Source of the DNA: Rhizobium sp. Root1334 | Lineage (GTDB): Bacteria > Pseudomonadota > Alphaproteobacteria > Rhizobiales > Rhizobiaceae | Direction: 5' to 3' | Assembly: GCF_001426665.1 (NCBI RefSeq) | Contig: NZ_LMEY01000003.1 | Location: 83,922 to 147,921 of the forward strand | Length of the DNA: 64,000 nt | Shown here: piece by piece, positions 55,331 through 63,895 of the stretch | Numbering within the stretch: position 1 is the first letter of the stretch | How the letters are laid out: each line of letters starts with the position of its first letter | The notes under the pieces: generated by a model | What the model was told of the DNA's origin: nothing | Seen by the model: the letters and a program-made list of their open reading frames with translations, nothing else | The model's database searches: none | Position numbers and translations under genes: made by a program

Positions 55331-56341
55331 ATGAAGTCATTTTCGAAAAAGCTTTTGGCTGGAACCACGGTCGCGGCCGTGGCCCTGGTGGGGTCGATCG
55401 GCACGCTGGTCGCCCAGGAAAAGCCCGTCATCGCCACCGTGGTCAAGATCAGCGGTATTCCGTGGTTTGACCGCATGAACACCGGCGTGGTCGCCTATCA
55501 GGAAGCCAATTCTGATGTCGTTGCAACCCAAAGCGGCCCGGCAACCGCGGATTCTGCGCAGCAGTTGCAGATCGTCAACGACCTTGTTGCCAAGGGCGTC
55601 AACGCGCTTGCTGTCGTGCCGATGGATCCGGCAGTTCTGGAAGGCACATTCCAGCGCGCCATGGAGCGCGGTATCGTGGTCGTCACGCATGAAGCGGACA
55701 ATCAGGTGAATACCAATGCCGACGTCGAAGCTTTCGACAATGCCGACTACGGCGCGGCACTGAATGAGCGCCTGGCCGAATGCATGAGCAAGGAAGGTAA
55801 GTGGACTTCCTTCGTGGGGTCGCTCGGTAGCCGCACGCACATGCAGTGGGTCGGTGCGGGCGAGGAGAACGCCAAGAAATATGCGGGCATGACGCTCGTC
55901 GATCCGAACAATGAGTCTTTCGACGATGCTAACGGCACCTATGAAAAGGCCAAGGAAATCCTGCGCAAGCACCCGGATATCAAAGGCTTCCAGACCTCGG
56001 CCGGCAACGATGTCTTGGGCGTCGGCCGTGCGATCGACGAAGCGGGCCTCAGCGGCAAGGTTTGCCTCGTTGGTACCGGTCTGCCGAACCCGTCCGCCGA
56101 CCTTCTGGAATCCGGCGCCATTACGGCGATCGGCTTCTGGGATCCGCAAAAGGCTGGCATGGCAATGAACGCGGTTGCCAAGCTGCTGCTGGAGAAGAAG
56201 GAAGTGACCGACGGCATGGATCTTGGTGTCGCAGGCTATAACAAGGTCTCGGTCAAGCAGGGCGCCGGCAAGGGTCTGCTGATCCTCGGCAATGGCATGG
56301 TCCTCGCCGACAAGGCGACCTACAAGGAACACCTGTTTTAG
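55331..56341 (+). CDS. Sugar ABC transporter binding protein (RbsB/LsrB class)
   Basis: 336 residues from the ATG at 55331, with GGAGGA before it. Signal peptide ending at TLVAQ. The fold is the type I sugar-binding one: ATVVKISGIPWFDRM, NDLVAKGVNALAVVPMDP and VGSLGSRTHMQWVGAG are typical. The IPWFDRMNTG start resembles LsrB/RhaS-type binders. The ligand is unknown; the Dha-type kinase in the operon favours a small ketose or polyol. Confidence 0.9.
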   Translation: MKSFSKKLLAGTTVAAVALVGSIGTLVAQEKPVIATVVKISGIPWFDRMNTGVVAYQEANSDVVATQSGPATADSAQQLQIVNDLVAKGVNALAVVPMDPAVLEGTFQRAMERGIVVVTHEADNQVNTNADVEAFDNADYGAALNERLAECMSKEGKWTSFVGSLGSRTHMQWVGAGEENAKKYAGMTLVDPNNESFDDANGTYEKAKEILRKHPDIKGFQTSAGNDVLGVGRAIDEAGLSGKVCLVGTGLPNPSADLLESGAITAIGFWDPQKAGMAMNAVAKLLLEKKEVTDGMDLGVAGYNKVSVKQGAGKGLLILGNGMVLADKATYKEHLF

Positions 56342-56431
56342 TTCAGAAAACAGCCAACCGGCCGGGGCATGCCTCCGGCCGGAACCTCCGGCGCGACGAT
56401 GCGCCGGTCAGCATTTTCGAGGACAATTTCC

Positions 56432-57985
56432 GTGGTGGCACAAGCACACACCGCGCAGCAATCGGCGGCGCTTCTTGAACTTAGGAACATCCAGAAATGG
56501 TTCGGCGGCGTCCATGCCTTGCGCGGCATCGATCTGACGCTGCAGCCGGGCGAAGCATATCATCTTCTTGGTGAGAACGGCTGCGGCAAGAGCACCGTCA
56601 TCAAGATCATGTCTGGCGCCCATCCGCCGACCTCGGGCGAGATCGTGCTTGGTGGTCAGACTTTTTCATCGCTGACGCCGATCCAATCGCTCGCCGCCGG
56701 TATCGAGACCGTCTATCAGGACCTGTCGCTGCTGCCCAATCTAACGGTCGCCGAGAACGTAGCCCTGAACGAGCAGCTGGTAAACGCCAACGGCCGGCTT
56801 GCCCGCCTCTTCGACCGCAAGCGGTTAAGGGAAACGGCAGCGCGGGCGCTTGCCGCCGTAGGCCTTCCTACCGACCGCGCCTTTCTGAACACCATTGTTT
56901 CCGACCTACCTCTTGCGTCCTGCCAGCTCGTCGCCATCGCACGGGCGATCGCAACCCGCGCCAAGCTCGTCATCATGGACGAGCCGACGACCTCGCTCAC
57001 GCGTCGCGAGGTCGACAATCTCATTCGTGTCGTCGAGCGCCTGCGCTCCGAAAACGTCGCCGTGCTCTTCGTCACCCACAAGCTGGATGAATGCTACCGC
57101 ATCGGCGGACACGCCGTTGTCTTTCGCGATGGCCAGTGCGTCGCGCAAGGGCCGATCGAGAATTACAGCAAGAAGGAGTTGGCCGAGTTGATGACCGGCC
57201 GATCGATCGACGCGCAGCGCTATCGCACGAGCAAACCATCCGAGGTCGTCCTGCTCAAGGTGGATCATCTGGTCACCGATGGCGTACGGGGGACGAGCTT
57301 TTCCGTGAAGAAGGGCGAAATCCTCGGCATCACCGGCCTTGCCGACTCCGGCCGCAACGAGCTCGCCATGGCCCTGACCGGCGTCGTGCCTGCGGCCGGT
57401 GGCACCATGACGCTGGATAACAAAATCATCTCCGTGCGCTCGCCCGCCCGGGCAATCGAGCAGGGGATCGGCTATGTGCCCGAGGACCGGCTTGCCGAAG
57501 GTCTCTTCCTCGACAAGTCGATCTTCGAAAACGAGATTGCGCTTATCGTTTCGCGTCTTGCCAATTCCTTTGGCGTGGTCGATCGGGACAAGGGACGCGA
57601 GATTGCAGCCCGCCTTTCCGAAGAGATGCGGCTCAACACCAAGAACCTTGACCTGGCGGTCGGAGCGCTCTCGGGTGGCAACCAGCAGCGCGTGCTCATC
57701 GGCCGCTGGCTGAGCATCGCACCAAAGTTGCTCGTTCTGCACGGCCCAACAGTCGGTGTTGATGTCGGCTCGAAGGACACGATCTACCGCGTCATCCAGG
57801 CACTCGCAGAATCGGGGATGGGCCTCATCCTTGTCAGCGACGACTTGCCCGAGCTCCTGCAAAACACGGATCGCATCCTCGTCATGAACAGCGGACGCAT
57901 CGTCGCAGAACTGGATGCGGCGCAGGCAACCGAAGACCAGCTTTACAAGGCTATGCTGGCAAACACGACGGAGACTGTGCAATGA
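56432..57985 (+). CDS. Sugar ABC transporter ATPase, two ABC domains
   Basis: 517 residues from the GTG at 56432 with GAGGAC eight bases upstream. Domain 1 has Walker A LLGENGCGKST and Walker B KLVIMDEPTTSL. Domain 2 has a degenerate nucleotide site: ITGLADSGRNELA replaces Walker A, while LSGGNQQRVLIGRWL and LLVLHGPTVGVDVG remain. In domain 1 the signature is weak (LPLASCQLVAIARAI in place of LSxGxxQ). This asymmetry is common in RbsA-type ATPases. It ends with ATGA overlap to the second permease gene. Confidence 0.9.
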   Translation: MVAQAHTAQQSAALLELRNIQKWFGGVHALRGIDLTLQPGEAYHLLGENGCGKSTVIKIMSGAHPPTSGEIVLGGQTFSSLTPIQSLAAGIETVYQDLSLLPNLTVAENVALNEQLVNANGRLARLFDRKRLRETAARALAAVGLPTDRAFLNTIVSDLPLASCQLVAIARAIATRAKLVIMDEPTTSLTRREVDNLIRVVERLRSENVAVLFVTHKLDECYRIGGHAVVFRDGQCVAQGPIENYSKKELAELMTGRSIDAQRYRTSKPSEVVLLKVDHLVTDGVRGTSFSVKKGEILGITGLADSGRNELAMALTGVVPAAGGTMTLDNKIISVRSPARAIEQGIGYVPEDRLAEGLFLDKSIFENEIALIVSRLANSFGVVDRDKGREIAARLSEEMRLNTKNLDLAVGALSGGNQQRVLIGRWLSIAPKLLVLHGPTVGVDVGSKDTIYRVIQALAESGMGLILVSDDLPELLQNTDRILVMNSGRIVAELDAAQATEDQLYKAMLANTTETVQ

Positions 57986-59016
57986 ACGCATCGCGAACCG
58001 GCGAACTCGACGGTGGCGCAGGCCCGTCGCGCTCCTTCAGCTTCGGTGAACTCGTGCGCCGCCGCCCGGAGACGATCACCTTCCTTCTGCTGGTGGCTAT
58101 CTGCACGAGTGTTGCCATCGCCAATCCGGCCTTTCTGCAGCCGTCGACGCTCATCGACATCGGCCGCGCCAGCGTGGTGATGGGGCTTTTTGCGCTGGGC
58201 GTCTTCATCATCCTGGCGGCGGGCGGTATCGACGTGTCGTTCACGGCGATCGCGGCTTTCACGATGTATTCAATGACGGTCCTGGTGCAGAGCTACCTGC
58301 CCAACTTGCCGATTGTCGTCATCATTCTCATGGCAACGCTCGGCGGCGCGGCGCTGGGTATCGTCAACGGCCTGCTTGTTCACCACCTGAAGGTTCCCTC
58401 GCTGATCGTTACGATCGGCACACAGTATCTCTTCCGCGGCTTCCTGCTTTCGTTTATCGGCACGGTTTGGATCATGTCGCTGCCGCCGCAGATGGGTGCC
58501 TTCGGCCGGATGCCGCTGTTCCAGATCGAATCTGGCAACGGCGCGCTCATCACGCTGCCATTCTACTTTCTGGTCCTGCCCATTGCAGCGGGCGTGACCT
58601 GGTGGATACTCAATCGCACCTTGATGGGGCGCGCCATCTTCGCCGTCGGCGGCAACGCGGACATTGCTAGCCGTCTCGGCTACAGCCTGCGCACCGTTCA
58701 TGTTTTCCTGTTCGGCTATGCGGGTGCACTCGCGGGTTTAGCCGGCATCATCCACGTCTGCGCCAATCGCCAGGCCAACCCCTTCGATCTGGTCGGCACG
58801 GAAATCAACGTCATCGCCGCCGTCGTGCTCGGTGGTGCCCGGATCACCGGCGGCACAGGCACCGTTCTGGGCACCATTCTCGGCGTGCTCCTGATCGTCG
58901 TCATCAACAGTGTGCTCGTCATGGTCGGTATTCCCAGTACCTGGCAGAGGCTTGTCGTCGGCAGCTTTATCCTGCTGGCCGCGGCCTTCTTCGTCACGCG
59001 TCAGCGCAGAAAATAA
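57982..59016 (+). CDS. Ribose-type ABC transporter permease (second)
   Basis: 344 residues with about nine to ten membrane segments. GIDVSFTAIAAFTMY near residue 75 and GGARITGGTGTVLGTILG near 290 are hallmarks of RbsC/LsrD permeases. The start overlaps the ATPase stop. It pairs with the permease at 54279. Confidence 0.9.
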   Translation: MNASRTGELDGGAGPSRSFSFGELVRRRPETITFLLLVAICTSVAIANPAFLQPSTLIDIGRASVVMGLFALGVFIILAAGGIDVSFTAIAAFTMYSMTVLVQSYLPNLPIVVIILMATLGGAALGIVNGLLVHHLKVPSLIVTIGTQYLFRGFLLSFIGTVWIMSLPPQMGAFGRMPLFQIESGNGALITLPFYFLVLPIAAGVTWWILNRTLMGRAIFAVGGNADIASRLGYSLRTVHVFLFGYAGALAGLAGIIHVCANRQANPFDLVGTEINVIAAVVLGGARITGGTGTVLGTILGVLLIVVINSVLVMVGIPSTWQRLVVGSFILLAAAFFVTRQRRK

Positions 59017-59039
59017 CCACTCATTCCCGGAGAAAACCC

Positions 59040-60041
59040 ATGAAGAAGTTCCTGAACGATCCCGTCAGTTTCGTCGATGAAATGCTGGAAGGCATCTACA
59101 AGGCCCACCCGGCCGTCACCTTTACGGCCGGTGACCTGCGTTGCCTCGTCACGGCGAAGATCAAGCCGGGCAAAGTCGGCATCGCCACCGGCGGCGGCTC
59201 CGGTCATCTGCCAACCTTCCTCGGCTTTGTCGGCGATGGCATGCTTGACGGTGCCGCAGTCGGCGGCGTTTTCCAGTCGCCCAGTGCCGAGCAGATGTAC
59301 CAGGTGACCAAGCATATCGATCAGGGTGCTGGCGTCCTTTACATCTACGGCAATTACACCGGCGACATCATCAATTTCGACATGGCGGCGGAATTGACCG
59401 ATCTCGATGGCATCGCGGTCAGGCAGGTCGTCGGCAATGACGACGTTGCCTCCTCGGTGGTCGGTGAAGAACACAAGCGCCGCGGCGTTGCAGGCATTTT
59501 CTTCATCTACAAGGCTGCTGGCGCGGCCGCCGCCGAAGGCCTTTCGCTCGACGAGGTTACGCGCCTTGCCGACAAGGCGCGCCTACGCACCCGCACTATG
59601 GGCGTCGCCCTTTCAAGCTGCGTCGTTCCGGAAATCGGCCATGCCACCTTCTCGATCGGCGAAGACGAGATGGAGATCGGCATGGGCATCCACGGCGAGC
59701 CCGGCATCAGCCGCAAGAAACTGGCGCCTGCCGATGCGGTCGTCGACGAGATGATGGACCGCATCTTTGCGGAAACGGACTACAAGCAGGGTGATACTGT
59801 TGCCGTGCTGATGAACGGCCTCGGCGGTACGCCGCTGGAAGAGCTCTACATCCTCTTCCGCCGCGTCTCGCAGCTTCTCGAAGCGCGTGGCGTCACGGCC
59901 AAGCATGTCTGGATCGGCGAGTTCGCCACCTCGATGGAGATGGCCGGCGCCTCGATCTCTATCCTTCACCTCGACGATGAGCTGGACCGTCTCGTCGCCG
60001 CCCCGGCAAATACACCGTTTTTCCAGCACATCGCGGGGTGA
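59040..60041 (+). CDS. dhaK: Dihydroxyacetone kinase subunit DhaK
   Basis: 333 residues with GGAG before the start. GGGSGHLPTFLGFVG near residue 50 and His218 in MGIHGEPG (the covalent ketose-binding residue) are conserved. It binds the ketose and, with DhaL, phosphorylates it. It is cotranscribed with the ABC importer and is followed by dhaL after four bases. It is a second Dha-type kinase in this window, distinct from the fused one at 7362. Confidence 0.93.
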   Translation: MKKFLNDPVSFVDEMLEGIYKAHPAVTFTAGDLRCLVTAKIKPGKVGIATGGGSGHLPTFLGFVGDGMLDGAAVGGVFQSPSAEQMYQVTKHIDQGAGVLYIYGNYTGDIINFDMAAELTDLDGIAVRQVVGNDDVASSVVGEEHKRRGVAGIFFIYKAAGAAAAEGLSLDEVTRLADKARLRTRTMGVALSSCVVPEIGHATFSIGEDEMEIGMGIHGEPGISRKKLAPADAVVDEMMDRIFAETDYKQGDTVAVLMNGLGGTPLEELYILFRRVSQLLEARGVTAKHVWIGEFATSMEMAGASISILHLDDELDRLVAAPANTPFFQHIAG

Positions 60042-60045
60042 TGCC

Positions 60046-60693
60046 ATGATGCTTCAGACATTGAACGCAGCAAACCTCATTGACCTCTTCAGGACCTGGA
60101 AGGAGCTCTTTGCCAATCAGCGCGAGTTCCTCATCGCACTCGACGGCAAGGTCGGTGACAGCGATCTCGGCATTACCATGAGCAAGGCCTTCGCCGCTGC
60201 GGCAGAAGTCCTCGAAGCTGAAGGCGAAGCAGCAGGCATCGCCAAGCTTCTCCGTACCGCCGGAGCGACAATGGCGCGGACCGCACCATCCACCATGGGC
60301 ACTTTGACGGCGACCGGCTTCCTCCGCGCAAGCAAGGTCGTGGAAGGCAAGGAGACGTTGAATACCGCTGATATGGCCGCATTCTGGCGCGCCTACCGTG
60401 ATGGGGTCGCCGAACGTGGAAAGGCAAAGGTTGGCGACAAGACCTTGTTGGATGTGCTCGACCCGATCGCGACGACGCTGGAAGCGCAGGCCGCTGCAGG
60501 TGCGCCGCTTTCGGCTGCATTGAACGTTACGGCGGATGCCGCCGAAAATGCACTGGAGGTCACCAAGTCCATGGTTGCGCAGCATGGCAAGGCGGCGGCA
60601 TTCCAGGAAAAGACCGTTGGACTGCAGGACGCCGGTGCGACGGTCGGAGCTTTCATGATCCGCCGCATGGCAGATTTTGTTGCGGGCCGATAG
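60046..60693 (+). CDS. dhaL: Dihydroxyacetone kinase subunit DhaL
   Basis: 215 residues from the ATG at 60046. Asp33, Asp38 and Asp40 in DGKVGDSDLG are the Mg-nucleotide ligands. In enteric bacteria DhaL holds ADP and is rephosphorylated by DhaM; no dhaM is visible here, so either ATP exchange or a PTS-like phosphodonor encoded elsewhere is used. It ends the LacI-controlled operon. Confidence 0.92.
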   Translation: MMLQTLNAANLIDLFRTWKELFANQREFLIALDGKVGDSDLGITMSKAFAAAAEVLEAEGEAAGIAKLLRTAGATMARTAPSTMGTLTATGFLRASKVVEGKETLNTADMAAFWRAYRDGVAERGKAKVGDKTLLDVLDPIATTLEAQAAAGAPLSAALNVTADAAENALEVTKSMVAQHGKAAAFQEKTVGLQDAGATVGAFMIRRMADFVAGR

Positions 60694-60745
60694 TTTTGGA
60701 TTGTCCGCCCAGGCCAGTTTGGTGCTGCTGGATTCTTGACGCGTA

Positions 60746-60866
60746 GAGGCATCCGAATACCTGAACAATATCTATGCCTACGGGGGCGGCCCGCTCTATC
60801 GGCGTTTACATGGGAGATTGGTAACCGGGAAGGGATTGGTAAATCGATCCGGCAAACGGGAGTGAA
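60746..60866 (+). pseudogene. Possible remnant of a small excisionase-like helix-turn-helix gene
   Basis: One frame reads EASEYLNN, then YAYGGGPLYRRLHGRLV, which resembles the conserved EAAxYL...GGGPxYxKxxGRxVxY pattern of HTH_17/excisionase-type proteins, but with a short internal deletion, no start codon and an early stop. It lies between dhaL and the haemoglobin gene. The match is by eye and weak. Confidence 0.3.
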
Positions 60867-60961
60867 AATCGGAACGGGAGCACGCTTCAACGACGTCACG
60901 GCGTCCTCCTGATGTTGACCGCTTGGTACGGCGGCCGCAATGACTATGTTGAGCTGCACCG

Positions 60962-61453
60962 ATGGCACAAATACTGGGCGATAAAATGGACGACAAACTG
61001 CAGGGTGGCGCTGCCCATAGCGCGGCAATCCGCGAGCGCGCGCAAGCCGAGATGAAATCTATCGGCATCGATGACGTCTTAATTGGTGTGCTGGTTGATG
61101 CGTTTTATGCGCGGGTGCTTCCGCATCCGCAACTCGGGCCAGTCTTTGACGCGAGACTGGCGGGGCGCTGGCCTGAGCATTTGGAGAAAATGAAGAGCTT
61201 CTGGTCGGCCGTCGCATTCCGGAGTGGCGCCTATGGCGGAAAGCCGGTTCAAGCCCATCTTGGTGTCGCAAACATGACGCCAGAGCTTTTTCCGCAATGG
61301 CTGGAGCTGTTTTCTGCCACGCTCGACGACGTCGTTCCGACTGCGGAAGCCAGAGCCTGGTTTATGACAACCGCTGACCGCATTGCGAGAAGCCTGACGC
61401 TCTCGCTTTTCTATAACCCGGCGCTCGATGACCCGGCACTGAACCGGAAATGA
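60962..61453 (+). CDS. Truncated haemoglobin, group III type
   Basis: 163 residues; an ATG at 60986 is an alternative start. The region YARVLPHPQLGPVFD and WPEHLEKMKSFWSAVAFRSG with PVQAHLGV fits group III truncated globins (the distal Tyr/Trp pattern and the proximal His in QAHLGV). They bind oxygen or nitric oxide in the cytoplasm; roles are generally redox or NO handling. It appears to be monocistronic. Confidence 0.88.
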   Translation: MAQILGDKMDDKLQGGAAHSAAIRERAQAEMKSIGIDDVLIGVLVDAFYARVLPHPQLGPVFDARLAGRWPEHLEKMKSFWSAVAFRSGAYGGKPVQAHLGVANMTPELFPQWLELFSATLDDVVPTAEARAWFMTTADRIARSLTLSLFYNPALDDPALNRK

Positions 61454-61783
61454 CGATCCGCAGCCCTAACTGTCGCAAAGATGGCCTGGTTGGGGGGGAG
61501 GGAAATCCGGTTGCATCCGCTCGATCAGCAGATACCGCTTGAACTGCGAGACTGCATCGAGCCCGTCAATATCCGGGCGGGGCGGTGAGATCGGCGCCAC
61601 CAAGCGTGAGGCAACACACGGCGCGGCCTTCGTTGAAGTGCTTGCCAAGCTTTTCATCAGCACTATTTTTGCCTCATGGGCGCAATGCACATCTTCCTTC
61701 CAGATGCCTGAAAAGCATTGTCGATCAGCAAGTTTCTGGCGGGAGCTATGGGGCCAGCAGCGAGTGCGTCCGCGAACTTCGCG
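61454..61783. other. Gene-free stretch
   Basis: No gene I can support. Short open frames exist on both strands, but none has a ribosome site plus recognisable product. It may contain decayed sequence, as does the region on the other side of the neighbouring gene. Confidence 0.4.
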
Positions 61784-62458
61784 CTATGGCGCAGCGCCGT
61801 GCACTCTGGACAATCGGCGCAGAGACCCATTTTCGTGGACATGGCGGCCAGATCCGCCGGCGCCGGCGAGTGAAACGATCGCGTCAGCCACTGTCTCGGC
61901 GGGAATGGCTCCGTAACGCGAGAGAGGTCCGAACAGGAGCGGCGTAAGTGCTGCGAATACCTTCTGGCCGATCTCCTCCCATGCCCGCCGTTCGCTACGG
62001 CTGCCGATGAGGAAGCCGGGACGGATCAGATCCACCCGCTCGAAGCCGAGACCGATGACCGCCCGCTCAATAGCGCCTTTGGTCTGGAGATAGAAGCCGG
62101 GTCCGCCTGCGCCGGCTGAGGTCACCAGGATGAACTGACGCGCGCCGAGCGCCCGTACGCCCTTCGCGACAGCGAGAACATAGTCGTGGTCTACACGGAA
62201 CATTGCAGGCTGCGACCCCGCCGTGCGGATGGTCGTGCCAAGGCAGGAGATGGCGATGCTTATGTCTTCAGGCACGAGGCGTTTCAGCAGCGCCTCTGGC
62301 GCTTCGCAGAGATCCTCGAAATCGACCGCTTGGCCGGATGCGGACGATCCCTGCCGGACGAGGCTGACAAGTCCGGTGTCGGTACGCCCGGAGATCCGGG
62401 CGCTCACGAGGCTGCCTACCAACCCGGTACTGCCGGCAATAAGAACGCGTTGGGTCAT
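61784..62458 (-). CDS. NAD(P)-binding oxidoreductase (atypical SDR)
   Basis: 224 residues. The N-terminal dinucleotide motif is VLIAGSTGLVGSLV, followed by SCLGTTIRTAGS and VTSAGAGGPGFYLQTKGAIE with a YxxxK-like Tyr-Lys pair. The family includes NmrA/HTATIP2-like proteins whose enzymatic role is often unclear. The C-terminus (GNGSLRRLSR-type) lacks a substrate domain. The gene is isolated and adjoins an AraC remnant upstream. Confidence 0.82.
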   Translation of the reverse strand: MTQRVLIAGSTGLVGSLVSARISGRTDTGLVSLVRQGSSASGQAVDFEDLCEAPEALLKRLVPEDISIAISCLGTTIRTAGSQPAMFRVDHDYVLAVAKGVRALGARQFILVTSAGAGGPGFYLQTKGAIERAVIGLGFERVDLIRPGFLIGSRSERRAWEEIGQKVFAALTPLLFGPLSRYGAIPAETVADAIVSLAGAGGSGRHVHENGSLRRLSRVHGAAP

Positions 62459-62515
62459 GCAGGAAGTTCCTTTGTTCCATGGATGGGTAACCGGTCTGCT
62501 CCGTGGTCAGTCCTG

Positions 62516-62707
62516 TCAACGAACGCCGATGCCATTCGTCACGGTAGCCGTGTTCAAGTGCATCTTGCGCCAGCGGTTCGGCGGCATGCCCTCCCGCTCG
62601 CGGAAAGCGCGATAGAAGGACGTGCTATCCTGATAGCCGGGCAGGCGGGCCACTTCATCGATGCCGGTTGCGGGGCCGATCAAGAGGTGGCGGCCGTCGC
62701 AGCTGGC
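62516..62707 (-). pseudogene. C-terminal remnant of an AraC-family regulator
   Basis: On the minus strand a frame reads GRHLLIGPATGIDEVARLPG and then YQDSTSFYRAFREREGMPP, ending at a stop at 62516. This is the second helix-turn-helix of an AraC protein. It is preceded in frame by a stop at 62708, and no N-terminal part is found upstream. It is a truncated gene, and may have regulated the adjacent oxidoreductase. Confidence 0.75.
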
Positions 62708-63163
62708 TCAGCCTTGCGGTGCATCGGCTACGAACTTGCCTTCATACCGGACGCGAAAGTTGCGGCGTTCGGTCTCTTCCCGGAAGCACAGGAAAATCAG
62801 CTCAAGATCATTTTGGTTGTCGTCACGTCCGAGCAGGCAGAGAGTGACAACTGCTGTTTCCAGATAACCACCGCACAACTTGATTGCTGCATTTCTGATT
62901 TCGTTGATGCCGAGATCGTTGCGGCTGTCGCTACGCTGGTACGACAGCCAAAAACGTGTCTTCTGCCAGGTCGAGCGCAAGGCATCCGTCACCTGCTCTC
63001 TAAAGTCCGCGGCGTTCATGGCTGGCGTCCAGGAGACGGTAAGCTCATGGTCGTTGCCGTATACATTGAAGTACCCGTCGAAATCGCTTCCGCTCGACAG
63101 TCGTTGCTCAATCATCTCGAAAGCTGTGGCGTCGGTGATGGAATTTCTGAAAAATATAGCCAT
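62708..63163 (-). CDS. Hypothetical protein, 151 residues
   Basis: An open frame with no recognised family. It contains FYNVYGNDHELTV-like and TWQKTRFWLSYQRSDSR segments, and a Cys-rich stretch KLCGGYLETAVVTLCLLGRD. There is no signal peptide or membrane helix. Its stop abuts the AraC remnant. The codon use is less GC-biased than in neighbouring genes, suggesting either acquired sequence or a decaying gene. Confidence 0.45.
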   Translation of the reverse strand: MAIFFRNSITDATAFEMIEQRLSSGSDFDGYFNVYGNDHELTVSWTPAMNAADFREQVTDALRSTWQKTRFWLSYQRSDSRNDLGINEIRNAAIKLCGGYLETAVVTLCLLGRDDNQNDLELIFLCFREETERRNFRVRYEGKFVADAPQG

Positions 63164-63243
63164 GGAACGCCAAAAATGCGGGACGGTAGAGGAAGGCTAT
63201 GACGATCGGCGCTATGAACGGCGGCGTCACAACCGGAGAAAGA

Positions 63244-63277
63244 CGGCTTTCGCTAAAGAATACCGCTCATAAAGCCG
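63244..63277. terminator. Hairpin between rpsU and the upstream hypothetical gene
   Basis: CGGCTTT (63244-63250) and AAAGCCG (63271-63277) form a 7-bp stem with a 20-base loop. ATTTCTTT follows on the plus strand and TCTTTCT on the minus strand. It lies just after the rpsU stop on the minus strand and could terminate that transcript. Confidence 0.45.
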
Positions 63278-63284
63278 ATTTCTT

Positions 63285-63500
63285 TCAGGGGCTGGTAATG
63301 AGGTCCTCTCGCTGAAGCCGCTTTCGAGCAAGCTTGCGCTGGCGGCTGATGGCCTCGGATTTCTGGCGCGCTTTCTTCACTGGCGGCTTCTCAAAGGCTT
63401 CCCGCAAACGCATTTCGGGGAATGCACCTTCGCGTTGAAGCTTCTTCTTCAAGACGCGAAACGCTTGATCAATATTGTTGTCGCAAACCGATACCTGCAT
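63285..63500 (-). CDS. rpsU: 30S ribosomal protein S21
   Basis: 71 residues. The N-terminal [20 protein letters not shown] and the basic C-terminal [13 protein letters not shown] are diagnostic for bS21. AAGG precedes the start. It binds the small ribosomal subunit near the anti-Shine-Dalgarno sequence. Many alphaproteobacteria carry more than one copy, often near cold-shock genes; no cold-shock gene is seen here. Confidence 0.94.
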   Translation of the reverse strand: MQVSVCDNNIDQAFRVLKKKLQREGAFPEMRLREAFEKPPVKKARQKSEAISRQRKLARKRLQREDLITSP

Positions 63501-63895
63501 TTGAAACCTTTTGAAGCTTGCAGTTCCGCACGGGGCAGGGGCAATCTATCGTTTTCGCCGGATTTTGCTAGCGGTGGCACCACGATTTTCCGCGATCAAA
63601 AGCGCAAGGATATGTCACTCTTTGCGCCACCAGGATTGCATTGCGCCGATCATTTGGATGATAAAATATTCCCAATTGCAGGTGAATTGGAAGTCAATAG
63701 AGAATTATTTTCTTTTTTTGTGGACATTTTTGTGGGTGCGTGCCATACAATAGCCAAATTGCGACGTGGCATCGTGTTTGCGAACTTCAAACGCCGGACG
63801 ATGCGCACAGTCTACCACTGCGGCGGAATACCCGCCGCCGGGATCGAACAGAACGAAGGAGCGCGCCCTGCTTCCGGAGCCGGGCCTAATAAAAT
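63501..63895. other. Intergenic stretch with AT-rich promoter-like block
   Basis: About 395 bases between divergent genes with no convincing gene. An AT-rich block at about 63655-63735, including runs of A and T, contrasts with the GC-rich surroundings and probably holds promoters for rpsU or for the ABC ATPase. An open frame crossing this region overlaps rpsU in antisense and lacks any recognisable product. Confidence 0.45.
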
